From Symbiodinium natans (taxonomy: Eukaryota; Sar; Dinophyceae; Suessiales; Symbiodiniaceae): a DNA stretch of 64,000 bases. Each line of letters opens with the position of its first letter. The first letter of the stretch is position 1. The notes beneath the pieces were generated by a model. The model did no database searches. It saw only the letters and a program-made list of their open reading frames with translations, and had not been told where the DNA came from. Position numbers and translations under genes: made by a program. Positions 11,749 to 22,577 of the stretch are shown here, piece after piece. The stretch is from positions 347,522-411,521 of the forward strand of contig CAJNDS010002201.1 of assembly GCA_905221605.1 (NCBI GenBank), in the 5' to 3' direction.

Positions 11749-12177
11749 AGGAGTGCCCAATTTGGACGGTGTTCCATCTACCTGTCCTTGCCAACCCTCA
11801 TGCCTCGGCAGCCGCGTCCACGCTGTCCATGGGCAGGAGGTGGGCCTCGGACTAGTCTTCCAGCCCAAGTCAAGCACCGCCTGCATATGATGGGCATTTC
11901 CCAAAATAGGGCTACCCCGTTTATAACCCAAAATAGAATAGAATCCCCTTAAGGGGACCCCCAAACGGGTACCCCTAGTTTCGGAAACCCCCATATCAAA
12001 GTTCCGGGGGTTGGCCGTCTCGCTTGTCAAGCTCCTCACCCGATCTTGCAGAGGGCCCAGTGCATGCAGCAGCCTGTCCTGCAGAAGGGGCAAACTGGCA
12101 TCTTGTACTTCCTCGAACGCCTGAGACTAAGCAAGGGCAGAACCAAGCCAGAGAGTGACTTCCGAGGTTGGAATCAA

Positions 12178-13325
12178 CTTTTTGGCGTCGCCGGAATTTG
12201 CGTTGGCACAGTGACAGTCAAGCATGAGCTTCATGCAAAGTGATACCAAGCCGATGGTGAAGGCTGCTTCTGCCAACGGAAGCAGGGCGCATAGAACTGG
12301 AGCACTGACAGAGTCATGTTCCCCCGCACGCCGCTTCAACGCTGGCAAACAGCATGATCAAGCGGTTGATTCTAGATGAAACGAAGACAGGCCAAGATGC
12401 AGAAAGCAACTCCTGCTCCATAAGCCTCAAGCATCTTCATCATGTCCCCCAAACCCTAAACCCTCGAGCCTAAACCCTAAACATCCCGAAACCCTAAACC
12501 ATCTTGCCCGTCGAAACAAGCATCCTTGATCAACTCGGCCCTGTGCATTTGGCATCCAAACTGGGTGAAACTAGCTGCTTCTATGTTTTGCGGTGGCCTG
12601 CGCTCAGAGAATGCCATGCCAGGCATGCAATGGGGACAAGCTCCTGTGCAATCTGAAGAGATAAGCCAAGAGAGCCAATGCTGCATCGAGCAGACCCAAG
12701 TAGCAGAAGAACGCACGAACAGCCCCCACACCCCCATGCAACAACCCATGGCATGCCAAGGCACCCCAGGCAGCTCAGCATGGTTCTGCTGAGACACCGC
12801 GCCGGTGGCGTTTAGTCCGAACCCGATTTCTTCTTCGTCAAGTTCACCTTGGGCTCGCAGCATGCAATGCCTACGTCACGCAATGACCACATGATCGCCC
12901 AGTCTTTGCCACGAAGAGCCCTGATTTTCGGCCTTCCAAAAAGGGGACGTACGGATTTTTCGTGGAAGGGACCCTTCCCAAGAGCCCCCCATTTACCATA
13001 ACAAACGTGCTACTAGCGCACCTCTTCAAACAGGTTAGGATTTACATTCCTTTCGGCTCTCACGTACTGGTGGAAGCTAGCGCCACGCTAGCGCCAACGT
13101 GGCGTTTTCGAGGATGTTGCTGGAGGAGGGGCGATTCATTGACTTAACTTCCGAAGCCGGGGTCGGGTCCCCTGTAACCTGTAATCCTGCAACAAGAAAT
13201 TGAGAGCACCCTCACCATCGAGCTCCCTGATCCATCTGCAACCTGGTCACAGTTTCGCGCTTGAGCACCTGGGACACGAATGCACGCGCAGCCAACTCTA
13301 AACCCAAGGGCTCCTTCCTGAGGAG
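12178..13325. repeat. Segmental duplication block Y, copy B
   Basis: Partner of 4990-5755, longer because of insertions that include a CCCTAAA tract at 12449-12499. Confidence 0.85.
12820..13318 (-). CDS. Exon fragments of an unknown gene, copy B
   Basis: Counterpart of 5755-5490. About 13318-13240 encodes LAARAFVSQVLKRETVTR in a frame entered from a good acceptor (CTCCTCAG). About 12860-12825 encodes KVNLTKKKSGSD and a stop. The stop is TAA here and TAG in copy A, at the same codon. The gene would follow SSNA1 on the minus strand. No family was recognised. Confidence 0.4.
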
Positions 13326-13499
13326 ACAAAAGTCAGAAGAGTCAGGAACGGGGCCGCACAGATGCAAGGAAAGCCATCCCCAAACCCTATAATGCCCTAT
13401 AAAACATCAGTGGCCATCAGTAGCCCTTGAGGCCCAGAGAACGCTGGAGCAAGTGGGAGTGCGTGCCACACACGTCAAGTTGCAGAGGTCTCTTCGCCC

Positions 13500-14673
13500 T
13501 CAAAACCAAAAGAGATCCCACTGAGTAGAAGCTTTGCCTAAGCTTCCTCGAAAAAACTCCCTAAACTCAGCATCCAGAAGCCCTTGATCCACAATGTCTT
13601 CCATCCCTGGGGCATGCTGCCAGCGCTTGAAACGTCCTCCTTGCGTCGAAGCTAGCAGGACCTTCTAAGGCCCAAGCGTGCAGCAGTGTCTGCGAGGATT
13701 CGAGGATCTTCATGTAAGCCGCTTCGGTCTCCTTGCAGGAAATTCTGGCTACAGCGGTGCTGCCGAAGTCAAGAGCAGTGCTCGTCATGCAGCTCGCAGC
13801 ATCGCCTACCCTTCCATGCAACAGCTCTGGAGCTAGTGGGCATATCTTGAAGGCAACAATGCGAGGAAGCTGTCCTGGATGGTCTTGTCATACTCGTTTC
13901 GCGCTTGGGTCTTCCGCACCAGACTCTCGTTGATCTTCTGCAGGCGGTCCGTTAGGATGGAGAGCTCCTGGACAAGACCGCGTTGTGAGGAAAACCAGGA
14001 TCTTCTGATTGTATGCCGCAAGCAAAGCTGCCATTTGACAGTTTGTCTTTGCCGTTGCACAAAGAAAGCTGACTACCAAAGGCTAGCACATGTTATGAGT
14101 AGCACCCTCAGCTGCACGAGCACAAGCCCGTCGTCCTTTTGGATCTTCGCCTTGTCCTGCACAGCTGGCGCGCGCGCATTCGGCCGAATGAGCTTGAAGG
14201 CAGCATGGCATACAAAGGCTGCACACGGCCCTGAGTCATCCCGAGCCCATCCAGAGAATTACACCCTATGCCGCAAGCCTCCTCTTCCTTGAGGATTTGG
14301 CGGTTGAGCTCCTCTCGCTTCTCTCGGAGGTCCTGGTGAGCCGGACTGCTCATGATGACTCGATGACTATAGTTGCACTGTTCTCATCACGATCAGAATG
14401 AGTTTCTGTTTGCCTTTTACCATCGATGCTGAGCCCGAGGATGCTGTGCCCGAGGTGCAGCAGTTGAAGCTTGCAACTCTTAGACTTAGGCTTCGGCCAC
14501 CTAAACCGAGCGCCCGCTAGAAACAAGAAAAGTCCACTTCCTCAATCGACTTCACCAGCTCGTTGTTGTAGTTCTGAAGGGTGGCACCTGGTCAAGATTG
14601 GCGATCCGGGTGCAGTAGTAAAAACGCCATCCAGATCCAAACCCCTCCCCCAATCAGCGCCTTGAGAAGCCAT
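13500..14673 (-). CDS. SSNA1: SSNA1 / NA14 / DIP13-type microtubule protein, copy B
   Basis: Second SSNA1 gene. Exons: 14673-14661, 14587-14538, 14332-14279, 14156-14133, 13967-13875, 13731-13662, and a proposed last exon 13606-13500. The sum is 411 nt, so 136 residues plus stop. The first six exons encode the same protein core as copy A. Donors are GC, GT, GC, GA, GA, GT. The last exon (GMEDIVDQGLLDAEFREF onward) is entered in phase 1 through CCCAG and ends at a TGA at 13502-13500. It has no counterpart in the human protein and is less certain than the rest. By family knowledge the protein is a ciliary or centriolar filament former. This copy looks intact. Confidence 0.92.
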
Positions 14674-14913
14674 GATCACAAGCGCGGTGAGCGATGAGCG
14701 GGAGCAAGCGCAGAATCGACGGTCAGCACTGCTTGAGCCGCAGTCGATCAACACCTCTCTCCTAAATGCCCCTAACGACACGAGCCCTGGCACCCAGCCC
14801 ACGTTGCAGGGAAACTTCTCTAAAACCGCTGTGCTCTCAAGACTTTCAAAGCCCCCTCCTTGGGCTGCTTCTCCACGAGGTAGGCGTGAAGCCAGGGAAG
14901 GCCTTGTATGCCA
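13669..14913. repeat. Segmental duplication block Z, copy B
   Basis: Partner of 6088-7305, containing SSNA1 copy B exons 1-6 and their introns. Confidence 0.9.
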
Positions 14914-16149
14914 CTTCTCTCAGTCTCAGTCATTGCTCGAGCTCAGGACAGCCTAAGAACACAGTGCCAACCCATCACTAGAGTCACTAGAGAACGAGAT
15001 GACTGCAGGCTCAGCTTCATCTTTAGAAACAGGTCTTCGGGCTCAGGACAGGCAGTTGCATGGTACCAACAGGCAAGCGCACGTTTCTCTGTTTTTCTCC
15101 GCTGCAACGAAATGCTCCAGCAACCTTCCGCACTTCTGCACCGCCTCAGATGGCCCAGGCAAATCATGACAAAAAACATAGGGTTTTTTTTTTACGATAT
15201 TAGGGGTACCTTGTTGGGGACCTTACTATTTGGGGGGCTATATTCGGGGTCCCTTATTATCGTAAACCCCCACATCCACATCGAGCATGCTCTTGAGGCT
15301 CCCTCTGTTGTGCGCTTGCAGGAAGCCCACTTTTCGAGTCAATTTGAAACCCAACTTGAATAGAGCTTCTCTGCAAGTTGTTCAAAAGGTATCCCCTCCT
15401 GGCCGGCTCTCGAATCAAATCCTGCATGTGCTTCTGAAAGCGCAACTAAAGCACGAGGCAACTGCGGCTTGGCACTTTTTCAGGATCCCTACGGGTTCAA
15501 GTTCCACTAAAACTTGCCAAGAGGAAGGAGGCCCAATGAAAACCCCAAAACCACATACGGGGCCGAAATCACGAAGCACTCGGAACATCGCAAGATGTGT
15601 TGTGCGACGTCGTGCTTTCAAAGGTCGTACTCCAATCGCCGAGACATGTCGGCTGCCCAACTTGAGCGTAGCCGTAAAATTGCAGCAGTTCAATTTTCGG
15701 GTCCTCCGTGAATAAACATGTGGCAGCACATAGGCTGCGCAGGTCTTGAACTTGCGAGTAGAGCCCACACAAGCCAGCGGCCGGGGCGTCATCCGGCCAG
15801 GAGGCCATGACGAAACGGAGATGCTGGAGTGCGAAACACCAAGGACGAAAGAAGCATCACACCCAGGGAGCTGCGCGCTGGGGAGGAGCAAGACAACAAG
15901 AGGTGAGCAAAGATGGATGAGATCATTCGCGGGCCTTGGCCAAGCCCAAACATGCAGCTAAGCGAGACAGCTGCAGAAGTGAGGGCTTGACTCCATTTCA
16001 ATACAAGCACGTCGCGTCTTCCAGCGTGGCGTCTGTTGATGGGCTCTTTCGTTTTCGCGAGGACGCATCACGATGCATGTTGCTCCATGCTGACTGAGAC
16101 AACGATGTCTTCGGAAGACTCTTGCAGTCGCAGCTACGGCAACCCTGGC
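14914..16149. other. No assigned gene; small GGTACC repeat and weak open frames
   Basis: Contains a member of the small GGTACC repeat family (15181-15271). Open frames on both strands at 15415-15891 are moderately protein-like (for example a minus-strand segment with FGPVCGFGVFIGPPSSW), but no motif or splice chain supports either strand. Confidence 0.4.
15181..15271. repeat. GGTACC-family short repeat, copy 3
   Basis: Begins TTTTTACGATATTAGGGGTACC and ends TTATTATCGTAAACCCCC, so its ends are inverted (TTTACGATA / TATCGTAAA). It shares an ordered set of motifs (GGGGTACCTT, TATTTGGGGG, ATTCGGGGTCCCTT) with 11653-11748. Resembles a non-autonomous hairpin element. Confidence 0.7.
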
Positions 16150-16336
16150 CTTGCAACAAGTCATTCATGAGCTGCCGCGCGAGGGTGATTTCTACGACTG
16201 CAAGAACGACACGACATGATAGCCACCACAAGGGAACATACTGCATCCCAGGGACATCCTCGTGTCGTGACCGTACATGCTGACGCATCCTCTTGCGTGC
16301 ATCGTCCAGGCTGAACTGCAAGTCTTGGGACTTCAA
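16150..16336 (-). CDS. Candidate exon, possibly the 3' part of the neighbouring secreted-protein gene
   Basis: A minus-strand frame with clear protein character (LQFSLDDARKRMRQHV, then YVPLWWLSCRVVLAVVEITL). It begins after an AAGGTCAG acceptor and stays open to about 16000. It lies only about 120 bp downstream of the stop of the 549-codon exon and could be an alternative last exon of that gene or a separate gene. No family recognised. Confidence 0.4.
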
Positions 16337-16453
16337 CTGACCTTTTTGTCTCTCTCAAGGCACGAAGAATCTACAGGAGCCCATCATGCCGCTCACGGTC
16401 CCCTGAAATGGCTCTGAAATAAACCCGCCCTAGCTTAGCACTTAGGGGCATGT

Positions 16454-18103
16454 CTACAGTCTGCAACAAGGTATTCCGCTGAACAAAACGGTGCCGCGCC
16501 AGCTCTGAGTTCGGCAATTAGGCAAGGCACGCTGCAAGTCGGCAAGACCATTGAACATTATCACACCAGGGAAATGGAAGTAGTCAGCTGACGCAGTCCA
16601 CTTGATGATCTTCTGCATTCCATTGCTGCTCAGATTGAACGGAGCTAAGCCATCATCACTAGCTCCAACTCTCAACCGTGTTCGCGGGATAGCGCGATCG
16701 AACCAGCCATCATACACTTCCTCTGTATCCAAGCTCGAAACGTGCAGCCAGATGTGGGCCAAGAAGTTTAGGCTTGGTGTAAAAAGCGGCAGCAGCATGG
16801 AATACAGGTCATTGAAATAGTTCTTGTACGGGTGTTCCGGGAAGTAAACCGCACAACAGTGACTCAGCACCGTCTCGACATGCTCTAGCTCATTAAAGCT
16901 CCAGAACGTATTATGAGTGTGCTCAAAAAACTCGAATGACGCCATTTGCCGCAGTACGGCCCTCATGGCGAGGTAGACGGCAGAGCTCTGCATTATGAAG
17001 CTGGATGCCAGAAGCACCCGGCGGCTCAGCTGCCACGGAATCTGCACGGCCCAATTCAGTAGCTGGGATCTAAAGAGCGTAATTGTAAGAACCTTGGAGG
17101 CCACCTTACCGATGTGATAGTCGAGCAGGGCCCAGGTCACCTCACTCGTGCAGAAGATAAGGTCCCCTTGTCCAGCTCTCCGTACAAGATCGAGCTGCAC
17201 CGCGCCGGACAAGCTTGCAGGAACGCCGTGGCAAGGGTTCATGCCAAGAAACTGCAGTCGCGGAATACTTGGCAAAAGGTTAAAGAGCATGTAGCAGAGA
17301 GGCACGTTATAGCAAACAATCATATCAGCACTTCCCTCCCTGCGAACTATATCATCGGCAATCTCATAGAGCTGCTCGAAGCTCACGTCTGGTTCGTGAA
17401 AATACTCGCACAGGCTATCAGCTCGGCTTGGCACATTTCGTTCCAAGCACCTGGGTGACTGCATGCAAAGGTAGCAGGCACCATAATACGCAAAGTCCAG
17501 AGGACCAATTCCCGCACTTCTGGCACTTTGCTCTACATGGTCAGAGAAAACGTCGGCCAACGGAGCATGGGCGCTGACTATGGCCACCCTCACAGCTGAA
17601 CCGGCCATTGTCGGCGCAACGTCCTCTTGCAAAGAAGAGCCACTGACAGGTGGAGCTGGAACAGATTCGCCCAGCTCCAGCGGCCCCACGCCTTTGACCA
17701 ACCATTTGTTCTGCCGAAGAACGCTCGCAAAGATGTGGTCCACCCCGAGCTGATCCGCACCCTGGCTTTCTTCGCGCTGCATCTCCAACAACGTCTGTGT
17801 CAACCAGCCCTTGACTTGCAGGCAATGTTGCGAAGAAAGCCCTATCTCTCCTGCACACCATTTGGGCACACACACGATGTGGTAGTCGGTGTCAGCTCCT
17901 TCATCCGCATCAGTCAGCAACTGCAGCCCTTCAAAGATGCTCTGCCCCGTCGCAGCGTAGCCGAACTGAAGCTTGACGAAGATAAACTCGCCGCCTCTGC
18001 TTTGGCAGTCCTCCCTCGAGTCCCTCGTGTCGATGATGTCTTGCCCAAGCGCCAACCCTGAACATCCGCTCAGTATGGCCCCGATGAAAAAGAGCAGCCA
18101 CAA
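16454..18103 (-). CDS. Unknown secreted or membrane-anchored protein, 549-codon exon
   Basis: The longest open frame in the window, on the minus strand, with even amino-acid use and many cysteines. It opens with a hydrophobic stretch (WLLFFIGAILSGCSG) typical of a signal peptide, but without an in-frame ATG. An upstream stop lies about nine codons earlier, so a short 5' exon carrying the start is expected, probably entered at TTTAAG. Residues about 1-150 form a Cys-containing N-terminal region. From about residue 170 (VRVAIVSAHAPLADVF) an alpha/beta-looking domain runs to the end, with FLGMNPCHGVPASLSG and FWSFNELEHVETVLSH as distinctive segments. The start resembles a Rossmann/GT-B strand, so a glycosyltransferase-like role is possible but unproven. 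The lack of introns over 1.65 kb contrasts with most genes here and may indicate a retrocopy. Confidence 0.7.
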   Translation of the reverse strand: MWLLFFIGAILSGCSGLALGQDIIDTRDSREDCQSRGGEFIFVKLQFGYAATGQSIFEGLQLLTDADEGADTDYHIVCVPKWCAGEIGLSSQHCLQVKGWLTQTLLEMQREESQGADQLGVDHIFASVLRQNKWLVKGVGPLELGESVPAPPVSGSSLQEDVAPTMAGSAVRVAIVSAHAPLADVFSDHVEQSARSAGIGPLDFAYYGACYLCMQSPRCLERNVPSRADSLCEYFHEPDVSFEQLYEIADDIVRREGSADMIVCYNVPLCYMLFNLLPSIPRLQFLGMNPCHGVPASLSGAVQLDLVRRAGQGDLIFCTSEVTWALLDYHIGKVASKVLTITLFRSQLLNWAVQIPWQLSRRVLLASSFIMQSSAVYLAMRAVLRQMASFEFFEHTHNTFWSFNELEHVETVLSHCCAVYFPEHPYKNYFNDLYSMLLPLFTPSLNFLAHIWLHVSSLDTEEVYDGWFDRAIPRTRLRVGASDDGLAPFNLSSNGMQKIIKWTASADYFHFPGVIMFNGLADLQRALPNCRTQSWRGTVLFSGIPCCRL

Positions 18104-18118
18104 GGAGAACCTTAAACT

Positions 18119-18700
18119 AAATCATTCTCCCTCTCTCTCTCTCTCTTGTTTCTTCTTCTGCTTCTTCTTATTCTTCTTCTGTTCATTATTATTCCTTTTT
18201 TATTATTCTTCTTCTGGTTCTTCTTCTTCTTCTTCTTCTGATTCTTCTGCTTCTTCCTATTCCTTTTCCTCTTCCTCTTCCTCTTCCTCTTCCTCTTCCT
18301 CTTCCTCTTCCTCTTCCTCTTCCTCTTCCTCTTCCTCTTCCAATATGTCAGAGTCTTCAGCCACTTACATTTCTCTGCCTCCCTATGCTCCTTCTGTCAC
18401 CTCTTCTTCTCCTTCTTCTTCTTCTTCTTCTTCTGCACTGCTCCCTCTTCTTCTTCTCCAGGGCATGGCGCGGGGAGTTTTGCTCTCCCTCCCTCTCTCT
18501 CTTTTCCTCTTCTGCTGGGCTTGAGGGAAAAGGTAACCCTCCCTCTCTCCCTCCTTCTCTCTCTTTCTCCTTTTCTTTTCTTCATTCCTTTATTTCTTTA
18601 TTTCTTTGTGTCCTTCTTTCATTTATTCATTCTTTCTTTCTTTCGTCCTGTTTTTCGTCCTTTCTTTCGTCCTTTCTTTCGAGGGCTGACGAGGGGCTTC
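18119..18700. repeat. Pyrimidine-rich microsatellite tract (TTC, TCCTCT, TTTC)
   Basis: Nearly 600 bp of C/T on the plus strand, made of (TTC)n, (TTCCTC)n at about 18255-18340, and (CTTT)n. It sits directly upstream of the 549-codon gene. Ser/Phe/Leu-rich frames across it are artefacts. Confidence 0.9.
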
Positions 18701-19847
18701 GCGCCCCAGTTGCTAACAGTTGCCCACTGTGGCCAAAGACCCTGGAGGGGGTCCCCCTCATTCCCTGGCTGGCTAGCTTTCTTCTTCTTCTTCTGCACAG
18801 TCAACGCTTTGTGTTCAAGAAATTCGCCCAACTTGAAGGCGGAAGAACAATAAGCAGCACTGACAAGGCCAAATGGTATTTCATAGACACGTCCAGAAAA
18901 GTATGCCTATGCTCCGAGTGGCACGACGGGCGGGGGCCTCCCGTATTTGTTCATGGCGCCATTACAGTCGCCAGCCGCGCTTTCATGTGATTCTAAACAT
19001 ATTCTGAACAAGATCTTGACGGCATGACCCAGAACCAGCAACTGCAATCAAAGCGTGGGTCACAACACCATGAATCCCTGTGCGCGCACTATGGCTTACG
19101 CGGCTACGTGCCCATGTGCCAGTCATCATCTGGCAAAGCACAAGTCCTGTGGCATGCGTTTGCGGATGTTTGCGGCCTAGTCTGACCACTAAAGGTTGAA
19201 CACCTGCAGAGCCTGGCGGCTAGGCCGGCGCCGGTATCAAACAACACCAACCTTGAGGATTTGTGCATGAAATCAACGGGCAATTGAAAGATGCGATCTG
19301 TATAATTCTGTATACGGTGCACAAGGTTTGAAGAGCTTGACTGGAGCCGAAACCATGCAGTCTGGCAGTGAACAGCCACCTTCCTCTAACTTCCCTCACC
19401 CCGGCTCTTGGTCTCAAGGCTACCTGGTGACTACTGTCCATTTCCAGGGTTGTGATCAAGATCTTCGCGCAGGCGAGGTATCATTGACAGGGGAGGCGGG
19501 GGGTCCATGCTTGGAGACGCTGACCCAACATGACTCAACCACACTGGAAACGTTGAAGAACTCACTGCCGAAGCACGTCAACCAATGCCAAAGATAAGGG
19601 AGGAAACCCGGTCTGCAGCCCCACAGAATTGACACTGCAACGGAGGACCAAGGCAGTTGTGGTGACCAACGTGCGCGCGCAACGGTCGGGGGAGCTTGAG
19701 GGTAACCAGGTTCCCGCACGCATCAGAAAGAGGGCCGTCAGCCCATCGGCCTCGGGCAGGGAACCCACTTGTCAACTGGGCCCTGGCAAAAAGAAAATGT
19801 TGCATGTTGGGCAAGGTGGGCCATGATGGGCCATGCAGTCACTGATG
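18701..19847. other. No gene seen
   Basis: Short overlapping open frames on both strands without family motifs. Confidence 0.45.
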
Positions 19848-20067
19848 CTATTCAAGCTGCCCATCCCAATGCAAATGTGCAAACACTTGGCGCATGGCGA
19901 CACCGACTTCTACATAAACAAGCCTCTGTTTTCCAAGGTCCTGGACAGTGGACAACGATACAGGGCATGCTTGATATGCTTGTGACTTCAGCCACGAAAT
20001 CGCACTCCTGGCGTAGTCGCTCCAACAGCCCACCGAGAATCCTGTAGCGCTCACCTGACATCGCAGA
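19848..20067 (-). CDS. Candidate 3' end of an unknown gene (two exons)
   Basis: On the minus strand, a frame with ERYRILGGLLERLRQ and ECDFVAE ends at a GT donor (19986-19985). It can be joined in phase 0 to 19940-19848, which encodes GKQRLVYVEVGVAMRQVF and ends in TAG at 19850-19848. The joined protein reads naturally, but the intron would be only 46 nt. The 5' part is not resolved. Family not recognised. Confidence 0.4.
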
Positions 20068-21796
20068 CCACGTGGTCAAGCGCGGTATATGCAGCTGATG
20101 ACATCGGCGTAAAGGATCCAAAAACCGCAAGGACAACTTACCATAAGGCTCTGAGCGCCGAGAGAAGACAACTGACGACGAGCTAGGACGGGCGACACCC
20201 AGCGAAGCGATGGAACTTCAGAAAACGTTAGTTTTCATTGCACTGATGATTACACAGTGTCGAAGACGAATGACACCAAGTGACGACGAGCGTCGAGTAT
20301 CCAGCGACGCCAAGGGACGTTGCTGCAGGACTCAACCCTGCTTCGAACTCAGTCCACGAAGCCTGTGACTTCTACCAGGAGCGACTATCATCATCGCTAC
20401 ATTTCCTACAGTGTGGTTCATGCCCAACGCCTCAGATGCTCGTCCCCGAAAACTCTGGCACAAAATTCAAAAGACGCACGTTGGATGCCCAAAGCTGCCA
20501 CTGACTTCATTGAAACATTTCCCAACCTTGTACACTTTGTACCCAAAGCAGCGCCGTTCGTGGTGTGTAAAATGCCAGTTCCCGAGAGACAAAGCATGCT
20601 CCAGCTTGAAAACACAGAAATCGCCGACTCCTCCGTAGACTCATTTTCAGTTCCCGCGATGACATGTTCCGCAGGTCATGCGGTGTGGATTGTGGCCGCG
20701 CTGCTCCCATTCAAGCTTCACTGGTAGACTCCAAGAAGCTGCATACTCCGGAAAACTGATTCTGCTTGTGGCACCATGCAAGCAAAACTGAGGGCCTAGG
20801 GCCTGCGGAGCCTGCATGCACGGTTAACAGTCTCGAACAAGGGAACAGGTTTGGGGCGTTTGAGGGTGGAAAGTTTAGAGCAGAGCTCAGTGTTTAGTGC
20901 ATAGGTTCTAGGCAGCGGCTCAGGGCTTCGACGCGCGCACTCGCACCAAGCAGGCAAACCAACCCAACAATGTCCGACGTCTCTCCTACCCTACTTGGGA
21001 GTTTAGCTTTGCCGCGCGTGCGGGAGTGCGTGCGCTTCTCGCGTGTCTTCACTCCTCGTTGCGTCCCTTCGTGGCTTCGCCCGGCTTCACTCGGCTTGGC
21101 GTGTCTTCGCATCTTCGCTCGCCTTCGCAGACTCTCGTATGATCGCAGCAGCCGCAATTTGGATAATCAGGATTTGGTACTTTAAGTGTACTTTACATGT
21201 CGTGCCTTCAAAGACAAGACATGTCGCACAAACCAAGCGTAGCTGTTGAGCAGGAGCAGGGGACTTCGACATTGCTGAGACACGCACAGCAGGCGTCAGA
21301 ATGCAGCGGCGGATCAGAGAGTCGAAGCTGCGGTCCTGGAACCCCCCCTGCAGAACGTCAGGAGCTGACTCGCTGAGAACTCTCACCGAGCTGCTCCTGG
21401 AAACACGTTGATGGAGCGACGCCTTGGCGGTCGCGAGATGCCATGAAGAGTGAACAGTGAACCGTGTCTGGCGCCGAAGGTGCCAAGCCCGAAGCAAGTC
21501 AAACGTCGTCAGCAATAGAACCAAGCCTGCCAACACAGGAGGGACATTAGTTCCTTCTTAGCCTAGGATGTAGCAGACGCTGTGCTCGGTGTCATTCGGT
21601 ATGCAAGCCAACGAGCAATCACGCGGAACTGTATCCGAACGAATGCTTACCCCGCTTGAGCGGATCAGCGAATCCCAACCCTGTTCACCTTCCGAAAGTT
21701 CGGGGTGCTCCCCGAAGGTGTTATGTGCTGAACACGCGCGCCCTGCAAAGTTGACGTGAGACAAGCATGATAAGCTCGATGTTCCGTAGGCGGCAG

Positions 21797-21915
21797 CCCT
21801 AAACCCTAAACCCTAAACCCTAAACCCTAAACCCTAAACCCTAAAGCCTAAAGCCTAAAGCCTAAAGCCTAAAGCCTAACCCTTTTTTGCACTAAACCCT
21901 AAACGCTAAACCCCA
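21797..21915. repeat. Interstitial telomere-type repeat array
   Basis: About seven perfect CCCTAAA units followed by five CCTAAAG variant units and a degenerate tail. The clearest telomere-type array in the window. Confidence 0.9.
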
Positions 21916-22015
21916 GCACCAGGCTGTATACCAGGGCTGCTGCTCTGTGACAGCAGTGTCAACTCGCGGCTGAGCTTCCAAACCTTGCAACTTAGGAAGA
22001 AGCAGCCCATCCTTC

Positions 22016-22056
22016 TCACAGCCTTCACAGCCTTCACAGCCTTCACAGCCTTCACA
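22016..22056. repeat. Nonamer tandem repeat (CAGCCTTCA)n
   Basis: Four to five copies of a 9-bp unit. In frame it gives Thr-Ala-Phe or Cys-Glu-Gly repeats depending on strand. Confidence 0.85.
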
Positions 22057-22577
22057 ATACTGGCACACTCTGCCGCAAGCGTCTTGAGTCTTGACACGAA
22101 GCCGACCAGAATTACTCAGAATCGTCAAGCAGAGGTGTTCAGACATTGTAGGTGCAGGATGAAATCAAAGATCGAGTGGAAAGCGAATGGAGCCGTGTAG
22201 GGGGGGAGTTATGGAAGCCCAGCGGCAGACGTTAGCAGCTCTGCTGGTGATGCAGCAATCCATTGCACGCGCTGGACCTCGGCCAAGGATCTTCACGTGC
22301 CGAAATCAACCATGGAACTCCTTGACGCCCCGAAAGGCTACCACGCATGGGCCACCTCCTCCGAGAACCTTGCATGACGCCGAAGTAGAGAAGCGATACT
22401 GATAGGTGGAACCTTAGACAAACTGAAGGATGTGGTGCACAGGTGGTTTTGCCACGCGCATGCAAGGCTGCAATATTACAGGAGTTGGTGGCAACCTGGC
22501 CACTTGCCTAGTCGTGCGCAACTTGGAGAAACACGTTTGATCCACAGCTTGCTCACTGAATGTGACAATCAGATTAA

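Larger units (their letters stand above)
9476..12177. other. Insertion between duplicated blocks X and Y; repeats, no gene seen
   Basis: This stretch has no counterpart in copy A of the duplication. It holds an octamer array (10070-10258), degenerate CCCTAAA tracts mixed with GTAACGGAAA repeats (about 10665-10990), and two members of a GGTACC-containing repeat family (about 11650-11750 and 11890-11995). Open frames of up to 273 codons exist around 10900-11720 but carry no recognisable domain. Confidence 0.5.
20140..22577. other. No convincing gene; possible hydrophobic-anchor exon at 21536-21240
   Basis: The only protein-like frame is on the minus strand at 21536-21240. It starts with a hydrophobic segment (AGLVLLLTTFDLLRAW) followed by a basic, Ser-rich stretch. 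No ATG start or splice partner was found. Confidence 0.35.

Noticed and set aside
17973-18990. Ser/Phe-rich open frames of 183-201 codons
   Set aside because: Produced by the pyrimidine microsatellite tract and on the opposite strand to all recognised genes.
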